64,000 bases of DNA from Eudorina sp. 2006-703-Eu-15 (taxonomy: Eukaryota; Chlorophyta; Chlorophyceae; Chlamydomonadales; Volvocaceae): positions 124,001 through 188,000 of the forward strand of contig BDSI01000105.1 of NCBI GenBank assembly GCA_003117195.1. The letters run 5' to 3'. The translations under genes were made by a program, and so were the position numbers. How positions within the stretch are numbered: the stretch's first letter is position 1; the number at the start of each line of letters is the position of its first letter. The notes beneath the pieces are model-generated. The model searched no databases, was not told the DNA's origin, and saw nothing but the letters and a program-made list of their open reading frames with translations. Of this stretch, positions 1 through 11,173 are shown one piece after another.

Positions 1-188
1 CGCGGCCGGGGGGGACCCGTTGCGCGGCAGTGCGGCAGTGCCAAGCCCCCCAACCCCAGACCCAATGAAGAATAAATGATATTCCGCATACACACACACA
101 CACACACATACACACACATACCCACACGCCCGCCGGGTCGGGTTCTTGCGTCTCTCGGGGGAAGGGGAGGAGGGGGGGAGGGACCCAC

Positions 189-901
189 CTGCTGGGCACG
201 TGCGATGATCTTGTCATCAATGTCCGTAAAATTCCGTACGTACTGCACCTCGTACCCGCATGCAGCCGTCAGGAAGCGGTACAGCACATCGAAGGCGACG
301 TACACCCGGGCGTGCCCTGTACGGCATCCGAGGGAGTCGCGGATGGGCGGGTGGGCGGGTGAGGCGGGGGGCCTGCCCCCGGCCTGGACGGAGCGGGGGC
401 CGGGCGATCTAGGGCGTTGGTAGACACAGTCAAGCTGCTGTGCTGACCGAGGGGTGTTCGCTCTAGGGTTTGCGGCATTGCGGCACAGAACGCGTGTGAT
501 GTCCCCTTGCCGTACCGATGTGGGAGTAGTCGTACACGGTGACGCCGCAGACGTACATGCTGACGGGTCCCTCCGCCAGCCGGGGTCGGAAGGCCTCCTT
601 GGCCTTAGTCATGGTGTTGAAGAACGACACCCGCTCCCGCAGCTCGCCTGTGTGTGTGCGGAGGCAGGGAGAGGAGGGAGGAGGGAGGAGGGGGGGGTTG
701 CCGCACCACCCAGGCGGGGGGCGGGGAGTTGCCGCACCACCCAGGCGGGGGGCGGGGAGTTGCCGCACCACCCAGGCGGGGGGCGGGGGTTGCCGCACCA
801 CCCAGGCGGGGGGGCGGGGAGTTGCCGCCGGGGACCGCCGAAGGGGGGACCGGGGGACGAGGGCGGTGTGAGGGGTGCGGGTGCGGGTGCGGGTGGGGTG
901 G

Positions 902-933
<32 letters not shown>

Positions 934-1847
934 TGGGGTGGGGTGGGGTGGGGTGGGGTGGGGTGGGGCGGGGCGGGGCGGGGTGGGGTGGGGTGGGTGG
1001 GGTGGGGTGGGGTGGGGTGGGGTGGGTGGGGTGGGGTGGGGTGGGGTGGGGTGGGGTGGGGTGGGGTGGGGTGGGGTGGGGTGGGGTGGGGTGGGGTGGG
1101 GTGGGGTGGGGTGGGTGGGGTGGGGTGGGGTGGGGTGGGGTGGGGTGGGGTGGGGTGGGGTGGGGTGGGGTGGGGTGGGGTGGGTGGGGTGGGGTGGGGT
1201 GGGGTGGGTGGGGTGGGGTGGGGTGGGGTGGGGTGGGGTGGGGTGGGGTGGGGTGGGGTGGGGTGGGGTGGGGGGGTGGGGTGGGGTGGGGTGGGGTGGG
1301 GTGGGGTGGGGTGGGGTGGGGTGGGGTGCGGGTCAGAGGCACAGAGGACGAGGGTGGAGGCGCCGCAGCTGCGGGGCAGCGCCCGGGAAGGGGAAGGGGG
1401 CAGCGGCCCGGGCAGAGCGGTGCGGGAAGAGGCCGGCCAGGGAAGCTCCCGAGGCGGTAGATATCTGAATGCGAGGTGGGAGTCGAGTCTGTTGGCGCAA
1501 TGGACGGTCCGTATTTGGGTTGCGTGATGCGAGGGGGCTTCCGCGGTGTTGTGGGTCGACCTAGCTGCGTCCCAAGCGCCCCGGGAATAGGCGGAGGGGA
1601 AGCAGCGTAGGGCGCAGCACGGCGCCACCACCCGAGGGGCGCCCCGCCGACCTGCACCACAGAGGAGACGCCGCATCGCACCTTGGCTGATGATGGCATT
1701 GGCCGCTGGGGCTGTCCTGCCCTCCGCAGTCGCCTGCAGCGTCCGCGTGGCCTGCGCCAATGGCCTCGCGATTGTCCGTGGTGGCCGACAGGCAGAGAAT
1801 GGCTTCCATCGGTGATTGAGGCCACTAAAGTGCGACTGGAGAGCCAT
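189..1847 (-). CDS. cysteinyl-tRNA synthetase, N-terminal part (gene runs off the left edge)
   Basis: Class I aminoacyl-tRNA synthetase that charges tRNA-Cys. Three exons read on the minus strand: 1847-1652, 647-516 and 316-189, in phases 1 and 1. Exon 2 gives the family start around [13 protein letters not shown] and [15 protein letters not shown]. The intron splits the signature so that splicing restores HIGHAR. Exon 3 continues with [15 protein letters not shown], which is typical of CysRS. The donor after AARAQQ-like sequence at 188 shows the gene continues leftward; the KMSKS half is outside the window. Exon 1 (65 residues from the ATG at 1847; another in-frame ATG at 1901) is rich in Ala, Arg and Ser and could be an organelle transit peptide. 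It is supported only by open frame and matching phase. Intron 1 (about 1 kb) contains a 30-bp minisatellite and a long GGGGT array. Identity is firm for exons 2-3 and less so for exon 1. Confidence 0.85.
697..830. repeat. minisatellite, about four 30-32 bp units
   Basis: Units beginning GTTGCCGCACCACCCAGG start at about 697, 728, 759 and 789, with a partial unit at 821; the G-run length varies between units. It lies in intron 1 of the CysRS gene. Confidence 0.9.
890..1329. repeat. (GGGGT)n pentanucleotide array, about 440 bp
   Basis: Nearly pure GGGGT repeats on the plus strand with a few GGGT and GGGGC variants. It sits in CysRS intron 1, so the transcript is C-rich and the template strand G-rich. 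The G-runs make G-quadruplex formation plausible. The long Gly/Trp/Val and Pro/His reading frames across it are repeat artefacts. Confidence 0.95.
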
Positions 1848-1901
1848 TGTGTACAAAGATTCACCCGGATGGGCTTGCGAGGTGGTGGTCGACCGGTGCA
1901 A

Positions 1902-2312
1902 GTGTTGTGGTCGACCTACCGCTGGTGACAGGCGATGAGCCTATCCCAAATATCCAGCCAGCCGCTATATAGTGCCACTGTTTTGCAACCATGTGTAATC
2001 GAGAGCGGACGAAGTTCTGGTTTCTGTTCGTTCGTCAACCACTAAATTACGGCAACGCACTCCGGATCCCACAAAAAATACCTTGCTAACTGTTCAATTC
2101 ACGTGGAAGCCGTTGCAATTTCTTATGATAAGCGACTTGTAGCGACTGGTTCCGCAAATTGTCGACGCGTCCAGACTCGACGCGAGTCGTTTCACGTACC
2201 AAAGCACGTCGGCGCTTTTTGCCGCGCACGTTTGCGACATCTAAATCAAAATTCTAACAGCTTGACTTTCACGCATCGCTAGCGGGACGACAGCAGAGCG
2301 GCAACTGCCTTG
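1902..2312. promoter_or_regulatory. shared divergent promoter region (CysRS minus, PET191 plus)
   Basis: About 410 bp lie between the two divergent start codons. It is clearly more AT-rich than its surroundings, as expected for a Chlamydomonadales promoter. No definite TATA box was identified. Confidence 0.4.
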
Positions 2313-2761
2313 ATGTCGTCTTCGTGTAAGGGGCTTCTTGCTAAATACGCGGACTGCCTTCGCCACACGGAGTGCATGACGGTAAGTGACTAACTGCATG
2401 CGCTGCACGGCTCGTCCTGCCCCACCTGCCTGTGGTGCCGCAACGTCAGGGGTCGTTCTCGAGCCGAATGGCTGCTAGGCTGCAGCAGGCCCGAAGCTGC
2501 AGCAAAAGACACGACGTGTTCGGGGGCCCTGCCAGCAGGCACTCACCTGTTCTGCTCCTGTTGTGGCCCCCACCGGACCCTCCGCACACCCCTTCACACA
2601 TCCACACACCCCTCCCTGGAGCGCAGGTCCGGCAGGCCGGTCTCAAGGAGTGCATGGCGGAGAAGGCGCCCGAGTGCGAGACGTACCGCTACGCGCTCTT
2701 CCAGTGCCGGCGGGGCCAGGTGGACGCCCGCACCCGCATCCAGGGCAACAAGGGGTACTGA
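2313..2761 (+). CDS. cytochrome c oxidase assembly factor PET191/COA5 homologue
   Basis: Small mitochondrial intermembrane-space protein needed for assembly of respiratory complex IV. Two exons: 2313-2381 (23 codons, ending at donor GTAAGT) and 2627-2761, joined in phase 0, giving 67 residues. The start MSSSCKGLLAKYADC and the end RTRIQGNKGY match the family at both termini, and the length equals the usual 65-75 residues. Cysteines form the expected twin CX9C arrangement (C5/C15 and C40/C50), with further Cys at 21 and 32. The ATG is the first in frame and the N-terminus matches homologues, so the start is secure. No presequence is visible, as is normal for CX9C proteins imported by Mia40. 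It is divergently arranged with the CysRS gene. Confidence 0.95.
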
Positions 2762-4956
2762 CCTCAGGCACCGCCAGGGGCCGGAGGGTCTCCGCACCCG
2801 GCTGGGGGGCCGGGTGGCTGGGGGGCTGGGGCCGCAACCCCCCTGCTGGATGCACCGGCCCTGTTAGGAGGTCGGTGGGAGCAGCAGTGCGGTCCAGAAG
2901 CGCCAGCGAGCAGCAGGGAGGTCCACTGGCCTTCGGAGGCTGGCGGCACTGGGGCTGGGCCTGCAGACGGGTGCAGCGGTGTGCTGCGGCTCGGGCAGGG
3001 CAGCTCCTGATTGGGGAGGGGTGCAGGCGCTCCAGGGGGGAGGGCCAAGGCAAGGAGCGGGAGCGGAAAAAGGGGGGAATGGGGTGAAAACGAGATGCAA
3101 GCTGCCAAGGGGGTTATAATTAACCGTTACAAGGGGGGTTGCAACGCCGGACCCGTTGGAACGCCCAGTCGGGGTTAAGGGTCCACCTTGGTAGCGGTTG
3201 ACCACAGGGGATGCAGGAGGGGCATATAGGGTGAGCGAAGGGAGAAGCGCACACCGGCCCGGTATGTAGGTTCTCCTCCCTAGGTGGAGTGGTGGATGGT
3301 CCGTCCCAGGGGTGTCCGGAGAAGACGACAGCCCTGGAGAGGGATGGCTGTGAACCGGGCTGGCGGCTGCCTCGGCGGCGGTGTTGAAGTGGTTGGGAGT
3401 TAGGCACGTTGGTGGACTCTGAACCCGATGGCGGCTGCCGCAGGTGCGCGCCGAGTGGGACTGACCGTGGGACGAGGAGCAGGAGGAGGCGGCTGCCCTG
3501 CCGGCCGTTGTGTCCACCATGGGATGTGCCCTGTGTCACCAGGGCTGCACACCCAGTGGGGACGATCGTCGACGAGATGCGACGTTGCCACATATCGTTA
3601 CACATCGTTGTTGTTTCACATGAAGTACGCGCTTGGGAACGTCCGGAAGGGCGGGCCCCCTCCCCTCCCTCCCCTCCCGGGGGAGAACCCGCCCCTGAAG
3701 GGGTGTGAAAGGCTGAAAGGGGTGCGAATGGCGCCGGAACGTATCCCACCGCCAGCAGCCATCCGCCGAGGCCGCCGGCTCCGAAGCGCCTCTCACCACC
3801 ACCACCACACCGTCCCCCCCCCGGTCTGCACCCCCACCCTCACTCGCGCACCTCCATTGACCCCACTGCACCACAGACAGCCAAGCTGCACGAATCGACA
3901 CCTCCCCACGTCAACACACACCCAGGCACCACAAGTAAGCGGCCAGCCAGCTCCGAGAGCGACCAGCGCCCCGGAGGCGGTCGGCTGAAAACACAGGCGT
4001 ACACTGCCGGATGCTGGGGCCTGCGTCGTAGAACGGCGAGACCCCGGCGAACCAGCGCATGCGCGCCTCAGCCAGGCCTTCTTAACGACCAACGAAGTGC
4101 CCCGGTACGACCCACCATCGACCCACAATCACCACGACAAGCCTGGCGGCATATCACCTCCCACGATGCGATCTTCGGACGAGCACACAGCCGTACACAC
4201 ACATACACACACACACACCACCACACACACCACCACACACAAACAGACGGACGGACAGACGAGCAAGACACCATCACGAACAAACCAGGCCAGAGGACAA
4301 CGGCCGCGCGTACACGCGCACGCACGCACACACACACACACACACACTGGACTGGGTGCGGCGCGAAGCCGCTCTCCCTCCCCCTCCCTCCGGCCCACGG
4401 ACAGCCTTGGCACCTCCTGGGGACCGCCTGGCTCCCGGCCTTCGGGGGTCCGACAAGTCCCCCCCCCCGCCACCGGTGCTGGTGGCACGGGGTCAAAGAA
4501 TGGATGTGCAGTCAGCGAGCAGCAGACCTCGGCCGCCGGCGAAGCCAATAGTGCCCCACCGGCGGCCCGAACCCGTCACGCTCCCGTGCAGCGGCGCGAC
4601 CCCCTGCCGCCCTCGCCCTCCCGTGCAGGTGCGGCTGGAGGGACCCTCTGAAAGGTGATTATTGCGCCCAGGGCCGGGCCACCAAGGGCGGAGATGGACC
4701 CAGAGAGAAGCGCACCCCAGGCCTCAGGCAGCCATCTCCTCATCGGGGTGGGGTACGGATACCCAGATACGGCCCCCCTACAGCATGAACCGGCCGCCAG
4801 TTAACACACAGCTCCGTACGCCATCAGCAGGGTCCCTCGGCCCCCCTCGGCCTGCCTGTGCCTTCGCTGCCTGACCCCCCGGCCCCCTGGTTGGCCATCC
4901 AGCGGCCCCGTCCCCGGCCTGGAGGAGGGTCTCTTCCTGGCCACGAGAGCCGAGCC

Positions 4957-5005
4957 GGTCCTGAGCTCCCCTGGTCCTGAGCTCCCCCGGTCCTGAGCTC
5001 CCCCG
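4957..5005. repeat. three tandem 16-17 bp units
   Basis: GGTCCTGAGCTCCCC(C) is repeated three times in direct orientation. Confidence 0.85.
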
Positions 5006-7214
5006 GCGACGCGACCTGTGCTGTCTGTCGCACTTGTTTCAACACGGGTGTTGTTGATGTTTTTGTTCTTGTGGTTGCTCCGAGGTCCTGCTCACGCACA
5101 TCCCTCCCTCCACTCTCTTCTCTGCTTGCACAGAGACCTCTCCAAATCCGGGACGCTCCAGCCCATTGCATCCCAAATTTTCTCCTGTGTTGCCAGCACA
5201 CGCTGGCCAGTCTCTCTGCTGTGCCTTGCGCCGGGCGAATCCCGACAATGTCCAGCCGCTTCCCTGGAACCGCGCCATGGACGCGATCCCCTTGACACGG
5301 CCCGATGCCGCCGTACAAATGCCCGGTAAGAATCCAGCTTCATCCCTCATTCCGCGGCTTCCCCGGTCGGGGTTCCCGAGTCATACCCCGTGGGGGCGCC
5401 CCCCACCCCGTGGGTCACCAGGGACCCCCGCCCCCGCCCCCCGCCCCGCCCCGGCCTCCTACCAAGGCCACCCAACCGCCCCTGTCAGGCGCGGCCACGA
5501 TTTCGACATCGACTGCATCAGCCGCCTTGCCCAGAATGGATGGGAAACAAGGCGAGAGCCAATTCAACGGATGCCATGCACGTGACGCCGCGCCCGGCAT
5601 CATCGTAAATTGACACGACCTGCAGCAGCCAGCCAGCCAGCCAACCCCTCTCGGGCAGCCCTTCGAACGAGGGGTGCGCATCAGTACTGCCTGCACCCCG
5701 CGCCCGCCCACACGGCGGCTGCCAACGCCCCGCCCCAAACGCAGCGCTACCCCTTCCCTCCCTCCCTCCCTCCCTCCCTGCCCCACCCGGTCCACCTTCG
5801 AAACAGCCTGGACAGCCACCTTCGCCCGACAGGGGGCCGTGGGCTCCGCACCGTTCCGCCCCTCCTGTGGGCCCCCCCTCTGGTGATGACCCCGCGACCC
5901 TGACTCAGCTCGCCCCCTCGGGGTCAGCCCGCGTGAGGGCCAGGTCCCAACCCCGACCGACATTAACCTGGACGCCCACACCCGTATGCGGGGATCCCCA
6001 CGCGGAGGGCGTTCGTCGCAGTCATAACTCGGCCCCCACACAGCACCTGCTGGGCCGGCCACGCCCCAGCCAATCGGCCAATCGGTGCCCCGTCCTACAC
6101 ACGCTCTTCCGTTGTCGAGTCCTCGGATGGCGAAATTCCCCGTGAGGATTGAGCCCTGGCACTCGGGCCGGGGCCCAGCGGTATTCCAAGGTCGACACAG
6201 GATGGAGGGAACGACGCGTGGCGGGGAGCGCCATGAAGCGGCAAAAGGGACTGGGATCGACCTGGCTGCAGCGCCCCAGGCGCCGAAGCCGCACGGCCCG
6301 GAGATCATCAATCCTACGCAGTAGCACCGCGGGCGGCCGTTACGCAAAGACTTTCGGATGCCCGCTCGTCATGACTGTTACCTCCTCGTCCCCCACAACG
6401 TCCGTCCACATCCCATGCGTGGGTTTGCCCCGCGGCCCAGCGGCCGCTTCCGGGCTCCAACGCCCACACCGTCCTCGTCACACCCACTTCCCAACCTAGC
6501 CCCCACTGGTCCGTCACCACGCCCACCAAGGGCAGGAGATAGGACCACCCCTCCGCGTTGACCGACAAGCATCGGTTCCATTAAGCGACAACACACGAGG
6601 TCGGGGGACTGCAGTCTTGACTCTAAAGTGTCAGTACAGCTTCGCGCCTGCAGCGCCTGCAAATCGAGTCCGTTTCTGCACGTTCCTACTGCCCCTGCCC
6701 CAACCAAACCTGTGCGCAGCCAGACCAGAACACACACGCCCGCAGACGAGAATCATCGCTGCGGGTCGTCGCCTGCGTGCCTGGCCCGACGGCTGGTCCA
6801 TGCCCCTTCCCTGCACCGTAGGGGGTGGTGGTGCCGCGGGGGCGAAAGGCCAGCTGCGCGATGCACCCGCCGCCTGCCGTCCTGCGCCACCACCGCCCCC
6901 CGGCTCACAACACACACGCACTCCGCCCCAGCTGGCTGGGTGTGTGTCTGGGACGGAACGGTCATCACGCACACAGCCAGTCCCGACGGGCGCACCGACC
7001 GACCGACACGTGGTCCGTTGCATCGACACATGCACTGGACGGGACGAGCGGCTTTCCTGCAGCGACGACAGCTGGGCAACCACTGCGGGTAACCACATGC
7101 GCCGTCCGTAACCAGCGGTGCACGAGTATGCACGCTGCGTTGAGGGGGGGTTGAGAGGCCCATACAGCCCTTGTCCTCCCCCCACACACAATCACAGCAC
7201 AAAAGGTCAACACA

Positions 7215-7217
<3 letters not shown>

Positions 7218-7253
<36 letters not shown>
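7218..7253. repeat. (CAG)12 trinucleotide run
   Basis: Twelve uninterrupted CAG triplets on the plus strand. No gene is supported here, so it is probably in the 3' UTR of the R3H gene or intergenic. Confidence 0.9.
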
Positions 7254-7254
<1 letters not shown>

Positions 7255-7963
7255 CGGTGCATCGCTGCCCCTGAGCTGCCGACCTGATGCCCCGGACGGC
7301 CGCCGCCCTGGTCTTCCGACAGCGTCGACACGGGCCGCAGAAGCAGACAGACAGACAGCGGCACGTCCAACAGGGTCGGCAGCGCGTCCCCGCCTTCCCC
7401 CCCGCGCCAGCCTCCAGGACCCTGGTCGCTGCTGCAGCGATGCTGTTCACGCCTTTCTGCCACAGGATGGTGCTCCTCTTGGGTTGCGCTGAGGAGGAGC
7501 GTGGCCCCACGCCAGCAGCTCTGCTCTGTTCCAGCGCCGACGAGGACTTCTTATCCGGCAATCAATTGGTGAAAGAGCATATGCTTCATTGTTGAATAGC
7601 CTCGAATCGTAGGTCAAGGGTCCGACTCAGCAGCACTCCCCCTCGGGCGGTCGACCAATGTGGCCGAAATAGAGGTCGACCAGCAGCACTCACCCGACCA
7701 CCGCAAATTGCAGGGCAATGCAGCTCTTGGGCTCCGAAAACAAAAACCGGAGCGTGCCAGGAGTGCCGGAGGGTTCAGACGAAACATAACAAGTGTCCAG
7801 CGGCTGCAAGTGCACCAGCAAGTTAGCCTCCGCCCGGTTCTTCACATTCTTCAGGACACCCGCCCGAGGCGAAGAACAAGCCCCGCGAGGCTCGCCGATC
7901 ACACAGCAAGCGGCGTGTTGCCGCCGGTTCCGCGCCCGCAGTGTGCCGCTTGACTCTTGCACT

Positions 7964-10730
7964 TCACTTGCCGTCCCCGCCGGACGCCGCACCCGTCGTG
8001 TTGGGACCCGCGGAGGCCCCGCCGGACGCCGCGTGGGACTCGCCCCGGGTGTTGCCGTTGTCCGAATCTCGCCCCCTGCCGCCGCCGTGGCCCATGCCAC
8101 CAGCACCGTGGTTGTGCGCCCCGCCGTGATGGTGGTGGTGGTGGTGGTGCTGCTGGTGGTTGCCGTAGCCGCCGTACATGCGGCCCTCGATCTGCCCCTG
8201 CGCCTGTAAGCCCTGCGCCGCCGCCGAGTACTGCGACGGATCATAACCCGGGTAGAACGGGACGCCGTACATGGGGCGCATGGGGATCGCAGCGCCAGCG
8301 GCCTGGTGCATAGCCGCCTGCGCCTGGTGCATCTGGGCCGCTGTCGCCGGATACATGGCCGCACCCGCCGGGTAGCTGGCGTACACGGGGTAGGCACCGC
8401 CCGGGGCGATCGCGATCGCCTCGCCCTGGTTGCCGACCCCGACCCCCATCCCTGGAGCCGACGCGATGTAGCTGTAAGCCGGGGCCGTGGGCACCGCCAT
8501 TCCCATGGCGCCCATGCCCATGCCCATCCCAACGCTGGGGTAGAAGGCGCCGCTGACGCCAGGGGCCGGCGCCGCGTACATGGCCCCCGGGATGGCTCCC
8601 CCGGCAGCCGCCATGCTGAACACGGGCTGTCCGGGCGCCGCGGGCACGAAGCCCGCGGCACCAACGGCGACTGGCACCGGGTACTGAGCTCCAACACCCG
8701 GGTACGGGGCCGCGGCCATTGCTGGGCTGAAGACCTGTGTCTGCTGCTGTTGTTGCTGCTGCTGGCGACCCGCCATGCCTCCGGAGACAGTTCCTCCGCC
8801 GCCACCGCTGGCCTGGTGATGCGACTTGCCGTTTGGACCGCTGCCAGCAGTTGCGCCGCCGGCCGGGCCGCCCGCGTGGTGGTGCGGCGGTGGCGGTGGC
8901 GGCGGTGGACGCAGGCCCCCTTGCGGCTGCTGCTGCGGCTGCTGGCCCCAAGCTCCTGGGCCTGCCTGGCCCTGATGCTGCGGATGTCCACTCATGGGAT
9001 GCGCCTGGGCGGAGGCAGACAGCTGGTGCGGCTGCTGCTGGTGAGGGTGCTGCTGCAGGTGAGGCCGCCCAGCTGGAGAGGGCCCGCTGGCCGCCATCCG
9101 GTTGAGGGCCGGAAACTGTTGGGACGGGTACGTTTGCAGTGGTACTCGTTAGTTGAAAGGTTTGGGTAACGGCACGGCCATTTTGAAACACACGTGTAGG
9201 CGACCCAGTGCTTCCACAGTGGGTGGTGGGCTTGCAACCCGGAGGCAACCCATGGTGAGGCTGACTGCGCTCAGAGCCTCTTCCCCAGACGTACCTCAGA
9301 GGCATACGTCGGCACCTGGTAAATGCCGCCCGCCTGCATGGCAGCGAATGCTGGATCAAAGCGCGCCGTACCGTTAAACCTGAACGGCAAATGGAAGTGG
9401 GATGGATAAATACGTACGCGTTCCTCCTTCCCAGGAGCCTTCACCTGCCAATACTGGGACTTCAAATAGGACTAAGTCTCTACCCGTAATCAACAAGGAG
9501 AGTACAGGTGAGATTGGTGCATGAACAACAAGCCCACCACCCGTCCCCGCACCTGTTCATCCCGCGGCGGTAGTCCGGGTCCGACAGGTCCTTGTCCTTG
9601 TCCCTGAACACCGCCTTACGGCCGCGACCGCCGTCCATGCGGCCAGCTCCCATACCGAAGCGGCCGCCGGGTGCACCGCGGCCGCCGCGGCCCGCGCCCA
9701 TCCCATCCTGCGGCGCGTTGCCGAGGCCCAGCTCCTCGCGCGCTTTCATGTAGATTTCGTGTCTCTCCTTCATCGTCCTTGCAGGTGATTGGTTCACAGA
9801 ATGCTCAGAGCTGTTCTGTTGAGACCGGTCGTCATCCTGACGCCGCAGCAGCCGAGGTTTATCGGCTACCTGACCACCCAGACCGTGCGCACCCGCGGTG
9901 CGCTGAGCAACCGGGTCCGAGCGTACGTCGAGGTCGCGCAGGCGAGGCTGCGCCGGCACATAGAAACGGACACCACGAGAGCTGGGTGTATTCTAACCTG
10001 ACAAAACAGAATCAAGGGAAGCCCCAATCGGCGCTCAACCAAAGCTGGCACGCACCTTTGGGGCGCGACAGTGCATGGTGCGGATGGCAAGAACCCGTCC
10101 TTGTGACTCCTCGTAGTCGACGGTGCTGGTCTGAAGGCCGTAATACTGACCCACGCGATGTGCCAGCATGCGCTACGAAGCAGCAAAATTCACAGCGTTA
10201 CAGAAGATAGGCCCCAATCGCATTACAAGGGCATGTGATTTACCTGATAGCTGGTGAACGAGGCCGGAAATTGCAATGTCTCTTGCATGGGGTCGGCCAA
10301 GAACTTCTCCACCAGGTCCTCGCATTTCAACACTGCACGACGCCCACCTCATTCTTATTCACTTGCAAGACGAGGCACAACCTTGTGCGGCAAGTCTCAC
10401 GCACCTGTCATACGCTGTGTCGGGTCGGCGAGTGCTTGCCTGATGGCAGCGTCCACCGCCTCAAACTCTGGCACAGGCGCGGGTGTGAGCGCATGCTGCT
10501 GGCTCTGATGCTGAGGTTGCGACGACATACCCTCAGCTGGCGGAGGAGTTGGCGGCTTTGTTCTGTGGGAACAAGTTTCCCTCAGTAAACTTCCGAAAAA
10601 GCTTGAAGCGCCAGCAGCAAAGGTTTCGAACTTACACGTCGCTAGCATGCACACCGTTATCTTGCGCCGGGGCAGAGCCCGGGTGCTCCGACAGACTCAG
10701 TCCCATAAGCGACCGGGTAGTGTCCTCCAT
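7964..10730 (-). CDS. R3H and SUZ domain RNA-binding protein
   Basis: Probable cytoplasmic single-stranded-nucleic-acid-binding protein of the R3HDM/ARPP21 type. Seven exons: 10730-10636, 10562-10405, 10332-10244, 10172-10056, 9992-9553, 9379-9295, 9115-7964. All junction phases agree and give 711 residues. Residues 115-153 form the R3H domain, with the R-x3-H motif at R115/H119 (RMLAHRVGQYYGLQT). About residues 222-242 (TMKERHEIYMKAREEL) resemble a SUZ motif. DPDYRRGMNR splices to FNGTARFDPAF and then to the FPAL motif, as in plant homologues. The last exon (383 codons) is low complexity: Gln and His runs, poly-Pro, and Gly/Ala/Met-rich sequence. The start MEDTTRSLMGLSLSEHP is the only good ATG that leads into the phase-2 donor. 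Specific targets cannot be read from sequence. Confidence 0.85.
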
Positions 10731-10982
10731 CAGGCTCTGCGCTTATCCGATCACCACAGTTTTGGTAGGATCCACTAGGGGTCAGTAGCCGCTTGCCGGC
10801 TAACTCAAGGGATTGGCGGGTTCCACAACGACTCAGTCTTTTGATTAGTGCGTGTGAGGCGCACGCGGTCCCTGCCCCGCCCTAAGCCCCTAAAGGCTGC
10901 AAATGTGTCCAATCGAATATGTGTTTGGAGTTCTAGCCTGATCAAGTCTTGCAGGTTTCCTCATTCCATGTCACGCCGTACG

Positions 10983-10987
10983 TTACA
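10983..10987 (-). terminator. candidate polyadenylation signal TGTAA for NOC4
   Basis: TGTAA on the minus strand, about 190 nt beyond the NOC4 stop. TGTAA is the usual signal in this algal group. The 10731-11173 spacer therefore holds the NOC4 3' UTR and the promoter of the downstream R3H gene. Confidence 0.4.
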
Positions 10988-11173
10988 ACTTTGGTACCTT
11001 GCATGGCTTGCCCTCACATACCATGCACACATGAGCAATAGTGTTCTCCTGAAATATAGAAACAACACGTCCTACGATATCTGCCTCCGTGGCCTCCCTC
11101 CGCGGTCACCGTTGTCAAGTGCAAGACATTCCGACGTTGACTCGTTTCGGCGCATACTCAGATCATTCATACT

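Larger units (their letters stand above)
2762..7963. other. 5.2-kb interval without a supportable gene
   Basis: Frames here show no recognisable domain and no consistent exon chain. It contains CA-rich tracts (about 4194-4245 and 4315-4348), a 16-17-bp tandem repeat (4957-5005), pyrimidine tracts near 5760 and a CAG run (7218-7253). The right-hand part is presumably 3' UTR and downstream DNA of the R3H gene. One short GC3-rich frame on the minus strand at about 4010-4080 could be an isolated exon, but no partner exon was found. Confidence 0.5.

Noticed and set aside
454..1527. Long Gly/Trp/Val and Pro/His/Thr open frames on both strands
   Set aside because: They only translate the (GGGGT)n array in CysRS intron 1.
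4010..4080. Possible minus-strand exon (EARMRWFAGVSPFYDAGPS)
   Set aside because: Strong G/C third positions, but no upstream or downstream partner exon in phase was found.
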